A stretch of DNA of 5,717 nucleotides from the NCBI GenBank assembly GCA_016928975.1, contig JAFGJR010000258.1, positions 1 through 5,717 of the forward strand. The letters are read 5' to 3'. Numbering within the stretch: the stretch's first letter is position 1; each line of letters starts with the position of its first letter. Under the pieces are notes generated by a model. It did not search any database. It was not told the DNA's origin and worked only from the letters and a program-made list of their open reading frames with translations. Made by a program: the position numbers and the translations under genes. The DNA comes from Sedimentisphaerales bacterium. Its GTDB lineage: Bacteria; Planctomycetota; Phycisphaerae; Sedimentisphaerales; SG8-4. Positions 1 to 5,717 of the stretch are shown here, piece by piece.

Positions 1-1
1 G

Positions 2-1417
2 ACCGAGCATCGCATCGAGGGCCGCCAGGCCGACCTCACGCGCGTACTCGATGCAGATCGTTGTTGTGTCCGCGTGGCTTGGTCGGCCGGCGAAATCCAG
101 GTCAAGACGCAGCACGAGTACGAAATCGCTTCCCGAGAGGGCGGGGCCTTGGAGGCTGCCGTGGCCTTCTCGCCGTCGCAGTCTGACGGTCCGCTGCCTG
201 CCTTCGAAGAGGTTCGCACAGCGGCCGCAGAGCATTGGTCTCAATTCTGGATGCACGGCGGCGCGGTCGACTTCTCCGGTAGCACCGACCCTCGTGCGGT
301 TGAGCTGGAGCGAAGAGTGGTCCTTTCACAATACCTGATGGCGATTCAGTGCGCCGGCTCGTACCCGCCGCAGGAGACGGGATTGACGTGCAACAGTTGG
401 TTCGGCAAGTCGCACCTGGAGATGCACTGGTGGCACGCGGTGCACTTTGCTCTGTGGGGGCGAGTGGACCTCTTGGAGCGGAGTTTGCCGTGGTATGAGC
501 GAATTCTGCCGGCTGCCAAAGCGACCGCCGCGATGCAGGGCTACGAGGGTGCCCGCTGGCCGAAAATGGTTGGTCCCGACGGACGCGAGAGCCCCAGCAG
601 CGTCGGCGTGTTCCTGATCTGGCAACAGCCGCACCCGATCTACTATGCGGAGTTGTGTTACCGGGCCCACCCGGATCGGGCGACACTGGAACGCTATCGG
701 CGGATCGTCTCTGAGACGGCGGAGTTCATGGCGTCGTACGCCACATGGGATGAGGCGAACCATCGTTACGTGCTCGGCCCGGCCATGATCCCCGCCCAGG
801 AGAGCTATGGATCGGACAAGGCTCGCAACCTCAACCCGACGTTCGAGCTGGCCTACTGGCACTGGGGCCTGGAGACCACGCAAAGATGGCGACAGCGTCT
901 CGGCCTGGAGCGCCGGTCGAAATGGGACGATGTAATACGCGGCCTGGCTCGTCCGAACGTCCGCGACGGCGTGTACGCGGGAATCGAGACGGAACCCTAC
1001 ACGATCACCCGCGACCACCCGTCCATGTTGGCGGCGTACGGACTTGTCCCTCCCACGCCGCTGATCGATCCGAAGGTGATGAGGCGGACGTACGACCACG
1101 TCGTGCGGACGTGGGACTGGCCGAGTACATGGGGCTGGGACTACCCGATGATGGCGATGACAGCCGCCCGGCTTGGCCAGCCGGACAAAGCGGTGGACGC
1201 GCTCTTCATGGACTCGCCCAAGAATCGCTGGTTGGCGAACGGGCACAACCATCAATCCGCCCGGCTGCCTCTGTATCTGCCAGGCAACGGCGGCCTGCTT
1301 ACGGCGGTCGCCATGATGGCCGCCGGCTGGGACGGTTGCCCCGACCGGCCCGCCCCCGGGTTCCCGGACAACGGGAAGTGGAACGTGCGATGGGAAGGCC
1401 TTCAGCGTCTGCCGTGA
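2..1417 (+). CDS. Six-hairpin (GH65-like) glycosidase, 5' truncated by window edge
   Basis: The reading frame is open from the first bases of the window, so the true start lies upstream; 471 residues are visible (numbered from the first full codon). I read it as the (alpha/alpha)6-barrel catalytic part and C-terminus of a glycoside hydrolase related to GH65. Visible landmarks are PPQETGL (122-128), a Trp/His-rich HLEMHWWH block (138-145), a GPAMIPAQE stretch ending in Glu267, an Asn/Trp-rich helix just after it, and a C-terminal LPGNGGL (426-432). In GH65 phosphorylases the general acid Glu lies in a GPDEY motif followed by an Asn-rich helix; Glu267 sits in a comparable setting, which is inference. 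It ends with tandem stops TGA-TAG. The PL11 lyase 67 nt downstream on the same strand suggests an operon for rhamnogalacturonan use. Substrate, and whether it hydrolyses or phosphorolyses, are unknown. The GTG at 74 is internal, not the start. The superfamily is fairly sure, the exact family less so. Confidence 0.72.
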   Translation, partial: TEHRIEGRQADLTRVLDADRCCVRVAWSAGEIQVKTQHEYEIASREGGALEAAVAFSPSQSDGPLPAFEEVRTAAAEHWSQFWMHGGAVDFSGSTDPRAVELERRVVLSQYLMAIQCAGSYPPQETGLTCNSWFGKSHLEMHWWHAVHFALWGRVDLLERSLPWYERILPAAKATAAMQGYEGARWPKMVGPDGRESPSSVGVFLIWQQPHPIYYAELCYRAHPDRATLERYRRIVSETAEFMASYATWDEANHRYVLGPAMIPAQESYGSDKARNLNPTFELAYWHWGLETTQRWRQRLGLERRSKWDDVIRGLARPNVRDGVYAGIETEPYTITRDHPSMLAAYGLVPPTPLIDPKVMRRTYDHVVRTWDWPSTWGWDYPMMAMTAARLGQPDKAVDALFMDSPKNRWLANGHNHQSARLPLYLPGNGGLLTAVAMMAAGWDGCPDRPAPGFPDNGKWNVRWEGLQRLP

Positions 1418-1470
1418 TAGGGCTTCTGAATGAGCCCTCGTGGTTTGCCACCCGTCGTAGTGACGTGGAC

Positions 1471-1475
1471 AGGAG
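1471..1475 (+). promoter_or_regulatory. Ribosome binding site of the PL11 gene, favours GTG start
   Basis: AGGAG lies 9 nt before GTG 1485 but 18 nt before the in-frame ATG at 1494. The spacing therefore favours the GTG as start. I see no convincing separate promoter in the 67-nt gap behind the preceding gene, in line with co-transcription. Confidence 0.6.
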
Positions 1476-1484
1476 AAAAGCAGA

Positions 1485-3320
1485 GTGAAAACGATGAGCA
1501 AGAGTTTGGCTTTGCTGCTCGTAGCAGTCTGCCTTGCGCCGGCAGGCCGGGACTACGCACGGCAGATGGAGAATCTGGGACGTGGATTGGTTGCCATTCA
1601 CCAGGGGGCCGGCCAGGTTCATGTCGGATGGCGGCTGCTGGTGACGGATCCGAATGATGTTGCGTTCAACTTGTATCGCGACAATGCCGGGCAGATCGTC
1701 AAGCTCAACGACCAGCCGATTTCACAGAGCACGAACTACCTCGACAGCGGCGTCGATCTGACCAGGTCGGCCGCTTACTTCGTGATGCCCGTGGTGGACG
1801 GCAACGAGTTGGAGGCGAGCACGTTTTTCACGCTTGGGGCGGACGCCCCGGTACAGCCTTATGTTACCATTCCCTTGCAGACTCCGGACGGCTATGCGCC
1901 CAACGATGCTTCTGTAGGAGACCTGGACGGCGACGGCGAGTACGAGATTGTCCTGCACCAGGCGGGCAGAGGGCGTGACAACGCCTCCAGCGGCATGACC
2001 GACCCGCCTATCCTGGAAGCGTACGATCTCGACGGCACGTTCTTGTGGAGGATCAACCTGGGCCGCAACATCCGCGAGGGGGCGCACTACACGCAGTTCA
2101 TGGTGTACGACCTCGACGGCGACGGCAGGGCGGAAGTGGCCTGCAAGACCGCCGATGGCACGATCGACGGCCAAGGCACGGTGATTGGCGACGCCAGTGC
2201 GGACTGGCGCAATTCGCAGGGCTACATTCTCAGCGGTCCCGAGTTTCTGACGATCTTCGATGGTCAAACCGGCGGCGAGCTGGCCACTACAGACTACATT
2301 CCGCCGAGGGGCAGGGTGGCAGACTGGGGCGACAACTACGGCAACCGAGTGGACCGGTTCCTGGCGTGCATCGCCTACGTGGATGGCGAGAGGCCCACCT
2401 TAGTCATGTGCCGAGGGTATTACACGCGCACGGTATTGGTGGCGTGGAACTTTCGCGACGGCGATCTGACGCACGTCTGGACCTTTGACAGCGACGACGG
2501 CACGCCCGGCAACCGGGAGTATCGCGGGCAGGGCAATCACAACCTCAGCGTCGGTGACGTGGACGGCGACGGCAAGGATGAAATCATATACGGCGCATGT
2601 GCCATCGATCACGACGGTAAGGGACTCTATACGACGGGCCTGGGGCATGGTGACGCAATGCACCTGTCGGACATCGACCCGGACAGGCCCGGTCTGGAAG
2701 TGTGGGCGATCCATGAAGAACCTCGCCATGCGTATGGGGCAAACGTGCGTGACGCCGCCACCGGCAACGTGATCTGGGGACTGAAGCTGAGTGATCCGGG
2801 AAGGGGGCTGGCGATCGACATCGACCCTCGCTACAGAGGCTACGAGTGCTGGGCGAACAGTTCAGACGGTCTGTATACCTGCAAGGGGGAGAAGATCTCC
2901 GGCGCCAAGCCTCGATCCTGCAACATGGGCGTATGGTGGGATGCCGACCTGCTGCGGGAGCTCCTCGATGGGACCAGCATCGACAAGTGGGACTACGCGG
3001 CCGGCACAACAATGCGGCTTCTTTCCGCCGACGGTTGCTCGCGAAACAACGGATCGAAATCGAATCCGTGTCTGTGTGCCGACGTCCTGGGCGACTGGCG
3101 GGAAGAAGTGATCTGGCGCACGAGCGACAACAGGGAGCTGCGCATCTACACGACGACGATTCTCACCGACCGGCGATTCTGCACGCTGATGCACGACCCG
3201 GTCTACCGGCTCAGCGTGGTCTGGCAGAACGTCGCGTACAACCAGCCGACGCAGCCGGGCTTCTACTTTGGCAAAGGCATGCAATCGCCGTCTCGCCCGC
3301 CGACTGTCGCGCCGCGATGA
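1485..3320 (+). CDS. Secreted rhamnogalacturonan lyase, polysaccharide lyase family 11
   Basis: A complete 611-residue protein, close to the length of Bacillus subtilis YesW/YesX, which cleave rhamnogalacturonan-I by beta-elimination. Residues 1 to about 20 form a signal peptide: a Lys-containing start, a Leu/Val/Ala-rich core, and possible cleavage after APA (18-20) or DYA (23-25). Residues 26-120 match the PL11 N-terminal beta domain (RQMENLGRGLVA, then a VGWRLL segment). The rest is the propeller-like catalytic domain, with three Asp-rich calcium-type loops: DLDGDGEYE at 146, DLDGDGRAE at 209 and DVDGDGKDE at 358. Further PL11 hallmarks are GTTMRLL (507-513), the NNGSKSNP region (521-528), GDWREEV (536-542) and NQPTQPGFY (586-594). 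No carbohydrate-binding module or anchoring domain follows, so the product is probably a free periplasmic or extracellular enzyme. It lies behind a glycosidase on the same strand. Family assignment is firm; endo- versus exo-action cannot be decided here. Confidence 0.95.
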   Translation: MKTMSKSLALLLVAVCLAPAGRDYARQMENLGRGLVAIHQGAGQVHVGWRLLVTDPNDVAFNLYRDNAGQIVKLNDQPISQSTNYLDSGVDLTRSAAYFVMPVVDGNELEASTFFTLGADAPVQPYVTIPLQTPDGYAPNDASVGDLDGDGEYEIVLHQAGRGRDNASSGMTDPPILEAYDLDGTFLWRINLGRNIREGAHYTQFMVYDLDGDGRAEVACKTADGTIDGQGTVIGDASADWRNSQGYILSGPEFLTIFDGQTGGELATTDYIPPRGRVADWGDNYGNRVDRFLACIAYVDGERPTLVMCRGYYTRTVLVAWNFRDGDLTHVWTFDSDDGTPGNREYRGQGNHNLSVGDVDGDGKDEIIYGACAIDHDGKGLYTTGLGHGDAMHLSDIDPDRPGLEVWAIHEEPRHAYGANVRDAATGNVIWGLKLSDPGRGLAIDIDPRYRGYECWANSSDGLYTCKGEKISGAKPRSCNMGVWWDADLLRELLDGTSIDKWDYAAGTTMRLLSADGCSRNNGSKSNPCLCADVLGDWREEVIWRTSDNRELRIYTTTILTDRRFCTLMHDPVYRLSVVWQNVAYNQPTQPGFYFGKGMQSPSRPPTVAPR

Positions 3321-3467
3321 CCCTGCGCAGACGGACGAAATGAGCCCGCACAGGACAAACTGCCAAAGCAGCGGGGTGGGCTTCGGAAGGAAGAAGGAAA
3401 ACCACGCAGGAATTGGAGGAGATTCTGCTGGCTCGCGTGGTGTTCGAGATCGAACTGGTGGCCTGAC
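3321..3467. other. Convergent intergenic gap, no strong terminator seen
   Basis: This 147-nt gap separates the 3' ends of the lyase gene (+) and rpsU (-). It contains a long-looped inverted repeat, ACCACGC at 3401-3407 with GCGTGGT at 3435-3441, and a small hairpin GTTCG-AGAT-CGAAC at 3442-3455. Neither has a T-run on either side, so intrinsic termination is unproven. I see no credible gene here on either strand. Confidence 0.5.
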
Positions 3468-3644
3468 TCAGTGTCTTACGGCTCGCTGGGCTTTTCGCAT
3501 GCGGCGGCGTTCCCGTTCGGAGGGCTTCTCGTAGTAGGCGGTTCGTTTCATGTCGCGGATCAGCCCCTCCTTTTCGCACAGCTTCTTGAAACGCCGGATC
3601 ATCTGCTGCACGGATTCGCCTGAACGCATCTTCACTTTTAACAC
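3468..3644 (-). CDS. rpsU: 30S ribosomal protein bS21
   Basis: A 58-residue basic protein read on the minus strand from GTG 3644 to TGA 3468. It begins MLKVKMRSGESVQQMIRRF and continues through a KKLCEKEGLIRDMKR segment, the YYEKPSERERRR core and an Arg/Lys-rich tail. This layout (KVK-R-GES start, RRFK helix, YYEKPS motif, basic C-terminal helix) is diagnostic of bS21, a small-subunit protein near the 3' end of 16S rRNA that assists initiation on mRNA. Length is normal for the family. GTG 3644 is chosen because TAAGGAG lies 8 nt upstream; in-frame GTG 3635 and ATG 3629 would lose the conserved KVK start. It has its own sigma70-type promoter and is divergent from hflX. No S6 or S18 gene is adjacent, so it appears to be a stand-alone gene. 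A larger overlapping open frame in another phase (3672 to 3211) hides it. Confidence 0.95.
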   Translation of the reverse strand: MLKVKMRSGESVQQMIRRFKKLCEKEGLIRDMKRTAYYEKPSERERRRMRKAQRAVRH

Positions 3645-3652
3645 TAACTACA

Positions 3653-3659
3653 CTCCTTA
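3653..3659 (-). promoter_or_regulatory. Strong ribosome binding site of rpsU
   Basis: TAAGGAG on the minus strand is a 7-nt match to the anti-Shine-Dalgarno complement and ends 8 nt before GTG 3644. It sets the start codon of rpsU. Confidence 0.8.
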
Positions 3660-3729
3660 AAACCGTTTCCACCCATAACCACTTGCGAGTACGACACGTA
3701 TGGACGCTGCAGAAAAGTCCAAAACAGCT

Positions 3730-3758
3730 ATCCTACCACTCCTATCGTCCGTTTTCAA
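3730..3758 (-). promoter_or_regulatory. Predicted sigma70-type promoter of rpsU
   Basis: On the minus strand, -35 TTGAAA (3758-3753) is followed by a 17-nt spacer and -10 TAGGAT (3735-3730). Transcription would begin near 3723 and give a leader of about 80 nt before GTG 3644. Two A/T tracts lie upstream of the -35: ATTTTT on the minus strand (3768-3763) and A7 (3786-3780). They are placed like an UP element, as expected for a strongly expressed ribosomal gene. This is a motif reading without experimental support. Confidence 0.6.
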
Positions 3759-3786
3759 GCCGAAAAATCGTCTGGGTGCTTTTTTT

Positions 3787-3820
3787 CGTGGAGCCGCCAT
3801 TCATACGGGCTCCAGCCACG
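3787..3820. repeat. Inverted repeat between the divergent promoters
   Basis: CGTGGAGCC (3787-3795) can pair with GGCT (3808-3811) and CCACG (3816-3820), leaving a 4-nt bulge; alternatively GGAGCC (3790-3795) pairs with GGCTCC (3808-3813). It sits midway between the rpsU and hflX -35 boxes. It could be an operator or simply a chance palindrome. The T7 tract precedes it on the + strand, so it does not have the layout of an intrinsic terminator. Confidence 0.35.
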
Positions 3821-3838
3821 CACTTGTTGCTGTGACGC

Positions 3839-3867
3839 TTGAAGCAGGACCGAGAATGTGGTAGAAT
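3839..3867 (+). promoter_or_regulatory. Predicted sigma70-type promoter of hflX
   Basis: TTGAAG (3839-3844), a 17-nt spacer and TAGAAT (3862-3867), with TGG immediately before the -10 as in extended -10 promoters. Transcription would begin near 3874, just ahead of GGAGG 3880-3884, giving a leader of roughly 20 nt. The -35 box occupies the furthest upstream in-frame TTG (3839), which argues against translation starting there. Confidence 0.65.
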
Positions 3868-3879
3868 CGGGTGTCATTT

Positions 3880-3884
3880 GGAGG
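3880..3884 (+). promoter_or_regulatory. Ribosome binding site of hflX, sets TTG start
   Basis: GGAGG lies 11 nt before TTG 3896. It is the only good Shine-Dalgarno sequence in the region. The protein it defines begins [15 protein letters not shown], a typical HflX N-terminus. Confidence 0.65.
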
Positions 3885-3895
3885 TTCCTTTTTCG

Positions 3896-5212
3896 TTGGA
3901 CAAATATCGTCAGACGCTGGAAGTCAGGAAAGAGCGGGCCATTTTGGTGGCCGCCCACCTGCCCGGTGCGGACGGCTGGGATGACCTGGCGGAGTTGACC
4001 GCCCTGGCGGAGAGTGCCGGAGCGGTTGTCGTCGACCGGTTTCAACAGAGGATCCGCAAGATCAATCCTGCCACGTACATCGGCAAGGGCAAGGTCGATC
4101 AGCTTGGCCAGCGCGTCAGACGCTACAAGGCGGACGTGATTATCTTCGATCACGATCTTTCGCCTGCCCAGATCCGCGAGCTGGAGGAGGCTATCCAGGC
4201 CAAGGTGGTGGATCGCAGCGAGTTGATCCTCGACATCTTCGCAACCCGGGCGCAGACCAAGCAGGCCAAGTTGCAGGTGGAGCTGGCCCAGTTGGAGTAC
4301 ACGTATCCGCGCCTGACCCAGATGTGGTCGCACCTGGACACGGTCGCCGGAGCAGGCGGCGCCGGTCTGGCGGGCAGCGTCGGCGCCATCGGCACGCGCG
4401 GCCCGGGCGAGCAGCAGTTGGAGATCGACCGCCGGATCGTCAGCAAGCGCATCCATGAGCTGCGAGACGAATTGGAGGCAATTGACCTCCGCCGATTGCG
4501 GGAGATCAAAGGCCGTAAGGACCTGTTCCAGGTCTGCATCGTCGGGTACACCAACGCCGGAAAGAGCACGCTTCTGAACGCCCTTACCGATGCCGGCGTC
4601 GTCGCCGAAGACAGGCTGTTCGCTACGCTTGACACTCGCACGAGGAAATGGGCGCCTTGCAGAGGCGCCGAGGTGCTTTTGAGCGACACGGTCGGTTTTG
4701 TCCGCAACCTGCCTCATCAGCTTGTGGCGTCGTTCAAGGCGACGCTGGAAGAAGCGGTCTACGCTGATCTGCTGGTGCACGTCATTGACGTCGCCAACCC
4801 CGATGTGATGAACCAGATCGAATCGGTGAACAAGGTCCTGTCGGAGATCGGCTGCGGCGACAAGCCGGTTCTGGAGGTCTTCAACAAGGTCGATGCCATC
4901 AGAGAGATCGGCCGACTCGAGTTGTTGCAGACGCTTCATCCTCAGGCCGTATCGGTTTCGGCCAAGACGGGCCTCGGACTCGACGAGCTCAGCCGGCAAG
5001 TCGCGCAGCACTACCGGGGTCGGGAGCTTGTCCTGCGGGTCCACTGCAGCCAGGCCAACGGCAAGGTGCAGTACTACCTCCGCGCCCACGGCCAGATCCT
5101 CAGCGAGCAATACGTCGATAGCTCCGTGGCCATCGACGTCAGAATGGGTCTGAAGCAATTGCCCGACCTCGAACGCCTCCGCCCCGACAAGCTCGAAGTC
5201 CTCCAGGGCTGA
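3896..5212 (+). CDS. hflX: GTPase HflX, ribosome-associated
   Basis: A complete 438-residue HflX of the TRAFAC/Obg-HflX GTPase group, which in other bacteria binds the 50S subunit and splits stalled or hibernating 70S ribosomes under stress. The N-terminal HflX domain covers about residues 1-200 and includes a Gly-rich linker near 150-165 and [15 protein letters not shown] (166-180). The G domain follows: P-loop GYTNAGKST (217-225), G3 DTVGF (264-268), G4 NKVD (330-333) and G5 SAKTG (355-359). A C-terminal domain ends the protein. All nucleotide-binding motifs are intact. TTG 3896 is chosen because GGAGG precedes it, the product begins like other HflX proteins, and a promoter fills the upstream in-frame region; the longer reading from TTG 3839 is unlikely. 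The usual GETQLE appears as GEQQLE, probably tolerated. Its neighbour rpsU is divergent and also ribosome-linked; no hfq, hflK or hflC is visible. Confidence 0.95.
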   Translation: MDKYRQTLEVRKERAILVAAHLPGADGWDDLAELTALAESAGAVVVDRFQQRIRKINPATYIGKGKVDQLGQRVRRYKADVIIFDHDLSPAQIRELEEAIQAKVVDRSELILDIFATRAQTKQAKLQVELAQLEYTYPRLTQMWSHLDTVAGAGGAGLAGSVGAIGTRGPGEQQLEIDRRIVSKRIHELRDELEAIDLRRLREIKGRKDLFQVCIVGYTNAGKSTLLNALTDAGVVAEDRLFATLDTRTRKWAPCRGAEVLLSDTVGFVRNLPHQLVASFKATLEEAVYADLLVHVIDVANPDVMNQIESVNKVLSEIGCGDKPVLEVFNKVDAIREIGRLELLQTLHPQAVSVSAKTGLGLDELSRQVAQHYRGRELVLRVHCSQANGKVQYYLRAHGQILSEQYVDSSVAIDVRMGLKQLPDLERLRPDKLEVLQG

Positions 5213-5432
5213 GAGTGTCGCCGTGAGATCAACACCGGGACGAGTTCATGACCGCCCGAGAGCCGGAGAACAGGATGCCTCGGATCCTTTGCTGGAGGAA
5301 TCGCTTTCGGGGTTTGTCCCCCTCTGGGAGCATGGGCGAGAGAAACTCTTCAAGGAGACAATGGTCCTTGTCAATCAGGAGATCGTTCCGTGTCGCGTCT
5401 CAGCCGGGATAGGCGCAGCGAGGGGGCAACGG

Positions 5433-5444
5433 TATGATAATACT
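5433..5444 (+). promoter_or_regulatory. Possible -10 region for the downstream gene
   Basis: TATGATAATACT stands out as an AT-rich island in GC-rich surroundings, about 80 nt before ATG 5523. TATGAT (5433-5438) or GATAAT (5436-5441) could serve as a -10 box. No recognisable -35 box sits 16-18 nt upstream, so the call is weak. Confidence 0.25.
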
Positions 5445-5510
5445 ACACGGCTTGGCGGCGTAGCCGGGCGATGTCACGTGGGAGATGTCAGATCAGTACC
5501 AGTTCAACTG

Positions 5511-5516
5511 AAGGAG
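5511..5516 (+). promoter_or_regulatory. Ribosome binding site of the exported propeller gene
   Basis: AAGGAG lies 6 nt before ATG 5523, and a signal peptide follows that ATG directly. Together these fix the start despite the frame being open far upstream. Confidence 0.7.
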
Positions 5517-5522
5517 TGGATT

Positions 5523-5717
5523 ATGGGAAGATCACTTGTGACTTGTCTCGTCGTTTCCCTCTTTGTCTCGCTGGCCCCGTCGACCGCCCTATCGTGGTGG
5601 GAGGAGGCGCGGCTGACGTTTGACACGGACCGGAATCACCAGTTGGACAACAACCTGAACTGGTCTCCTGACTGCCGCTGGATTGCGTATGACACGAGGG
5701 CTTTTTCAGGCGGCATC
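5523..5717 (+). CDS. Exported TolB/PD40-like beta-propeller protein, 3' truncated
   Basis: Only the first 65 residues are inside the window. Residues 1 to about 22-24 are a clear signal peptide: MGRS, then a Leu/Val/Ser/Phe core, then APSTALS with likely cleavage after STA or ALS. The mature start reads LTFDTDRNHQLDNN (31-44), followed by a propeller-blade motif LNWSPDCRWIAYDTR (45-59), of the SPDG-x-WIAY type seen in TolB/PD40 repeats. The combination of a T-F opening, an RNH/LDNN segment and a YDTR ending is reminiscent of DUF3748 proteins such as E. coli YidR, from memory of the family. A full protein would need several more blades beyond the window. The start is set by AAGGAG 6 nt upstream. 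Function is unknown; nearness to pectin-degrading genes suggests, without proving, a role in extracytoplasmic sugar metabolism. Confidence 0.75.
   Translation, partial: MGRSLVTCLVVSLFVSLAPSTALSWWEEARLTFDTDRNHQLDNNLNWSPDCRWIAYDTRAFSGGI

Larger units (their letters stand above)
5213..5522. other. Intergenic stretch without a convincing gene
   Basis: These 310 nt contain no tRNA-like or repeat structure and no clear terminator after hflX. The only compact hairpin, GGGG-TTTGT-CCCC at 5309-5321, has no T-run. A short + frame from ATG 5248 (53 codons, Arg/Ser-rich, no ribosome binding site) and a 34-codon minus frame look random. One + frame stays open throughout and joins the next gene. An AT-rich -10-like patch is at 5433-5444. 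Confidence 0.5.

Noticed and set aside
326..1501. A 391-codon open frame on the minus strand
   Set aside because: It is antisense to the glycosidase; the translation is rich in Arg, His, Val and Pro with no family features.
1485..1560. Lipoprotein signal in the PL11 lyase (Cys16)
   Set aside because: The residues before Cys16 are V-A-V, not a lipobox such as L-A-G-C; an ordinary signal peptide fits better.
1485..3320. Asp-rich DxDGDG loops as dockerin or EF-hand repeats
   Set aside because: They are spread along the protein at positions expected for the calcium-binding loops of the PL11 propeller and are not paired as in dockerins.
3211..3672. A 153-codon minus frame overlapping rpsU
   Set aside because: It is out of phase with the clear bS21 reading and runs into the lyase 3' end. 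Its ATG at 3672 lies upstream of the strong ribosome binding site that serves GTG 3644.
3780..3820. Hairpin plus T-run as an intrinsic terminator
   Set aside because: On the + strand the T-run comes before the hairpin, and on the minus strand the hairpin is followed by A residues, so neither direction has the terminator layout.
3755..5158. A 467-codon open frame on the minus strand
   Set aside because: It lies opposite hflX, whose GTPase motifs are all intact. The minus translation is a low-complexity mix rich in Leu, Asp, Val and Arg with no recognisable domain, so it is a codon-bias shadow.
5248..5409. A 53-codon + frame between hflX and the last gene
   Set aside because: It has no ribosome binding site, an Arg/Ser-rich random composition and no recognisable motif.

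Overview
The window looks like a chromosomal piece from a GC-rich, polysaccharide-degrading Gram-negative bacterium. A planctomycete, perhaps of the Phycisphaerae/Sedimentisphaerales type, is my best guess. That assignment is inferred from the mix of secreted pectin enzymes, isolated housekeeping genes and frequent GTG/TTG starts. No rRNA or other taxonomic marker is present to prove it.

Left part (1-3320, + strand): the 3' end of a six-hairpin, GH65-like glycosidase is followed 67 nt later by a complete, probably secreted rhamnogalacturonan lyase of family PL11. The two are probably co-transcribed. The lyase would cut the rhamnogalacturonan-I backbone of pectin and the glycosidase would act on the sugars or oligosaccharides exposed, though its substrate cannot be read from sequence.

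Middle (3321-3895): a 147-nt convergent gap leads to a 58-codon minus-strand gene, rpsU (ribosomal protein bS21), easily missed because it is short and starts with GTG. Upstream of it is a divergent regulatory region. A sigma70-type promoter fires leftward into rpsU (TTGAAA-17-TAGGAT, with A/T tracts upstream). A second fires rightward into hflX (TTGAAG-17-TAGAAT).

Right part (3896-5717, + strand): hflX encodes a complete HflX ribosome-associated GTPase, starting at TTG 3896. After 310 nt without a convincing gene comes the start of an exported protein. Its mature N-terminus resembles a TolB/PD40-type beta-propeller, possibly DUF3748/YidR-like, and it is cut off by the window end.

The two themes are pectin (RG-I) breakdown on the left, possibly resumed by the exported propeller protein on the right, and two ribosome-linked housekeeping genes in divergent orientation between them. 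I saw no mobile element, CRISPR array, tRNA or rRNA, and no clearly new multi-gene system. The points most worth checking are the poorly characterised glycosidase beside PL11, the hidden rpsU with its divergent promoters, and a long unexplained open frame leading into the last gene.
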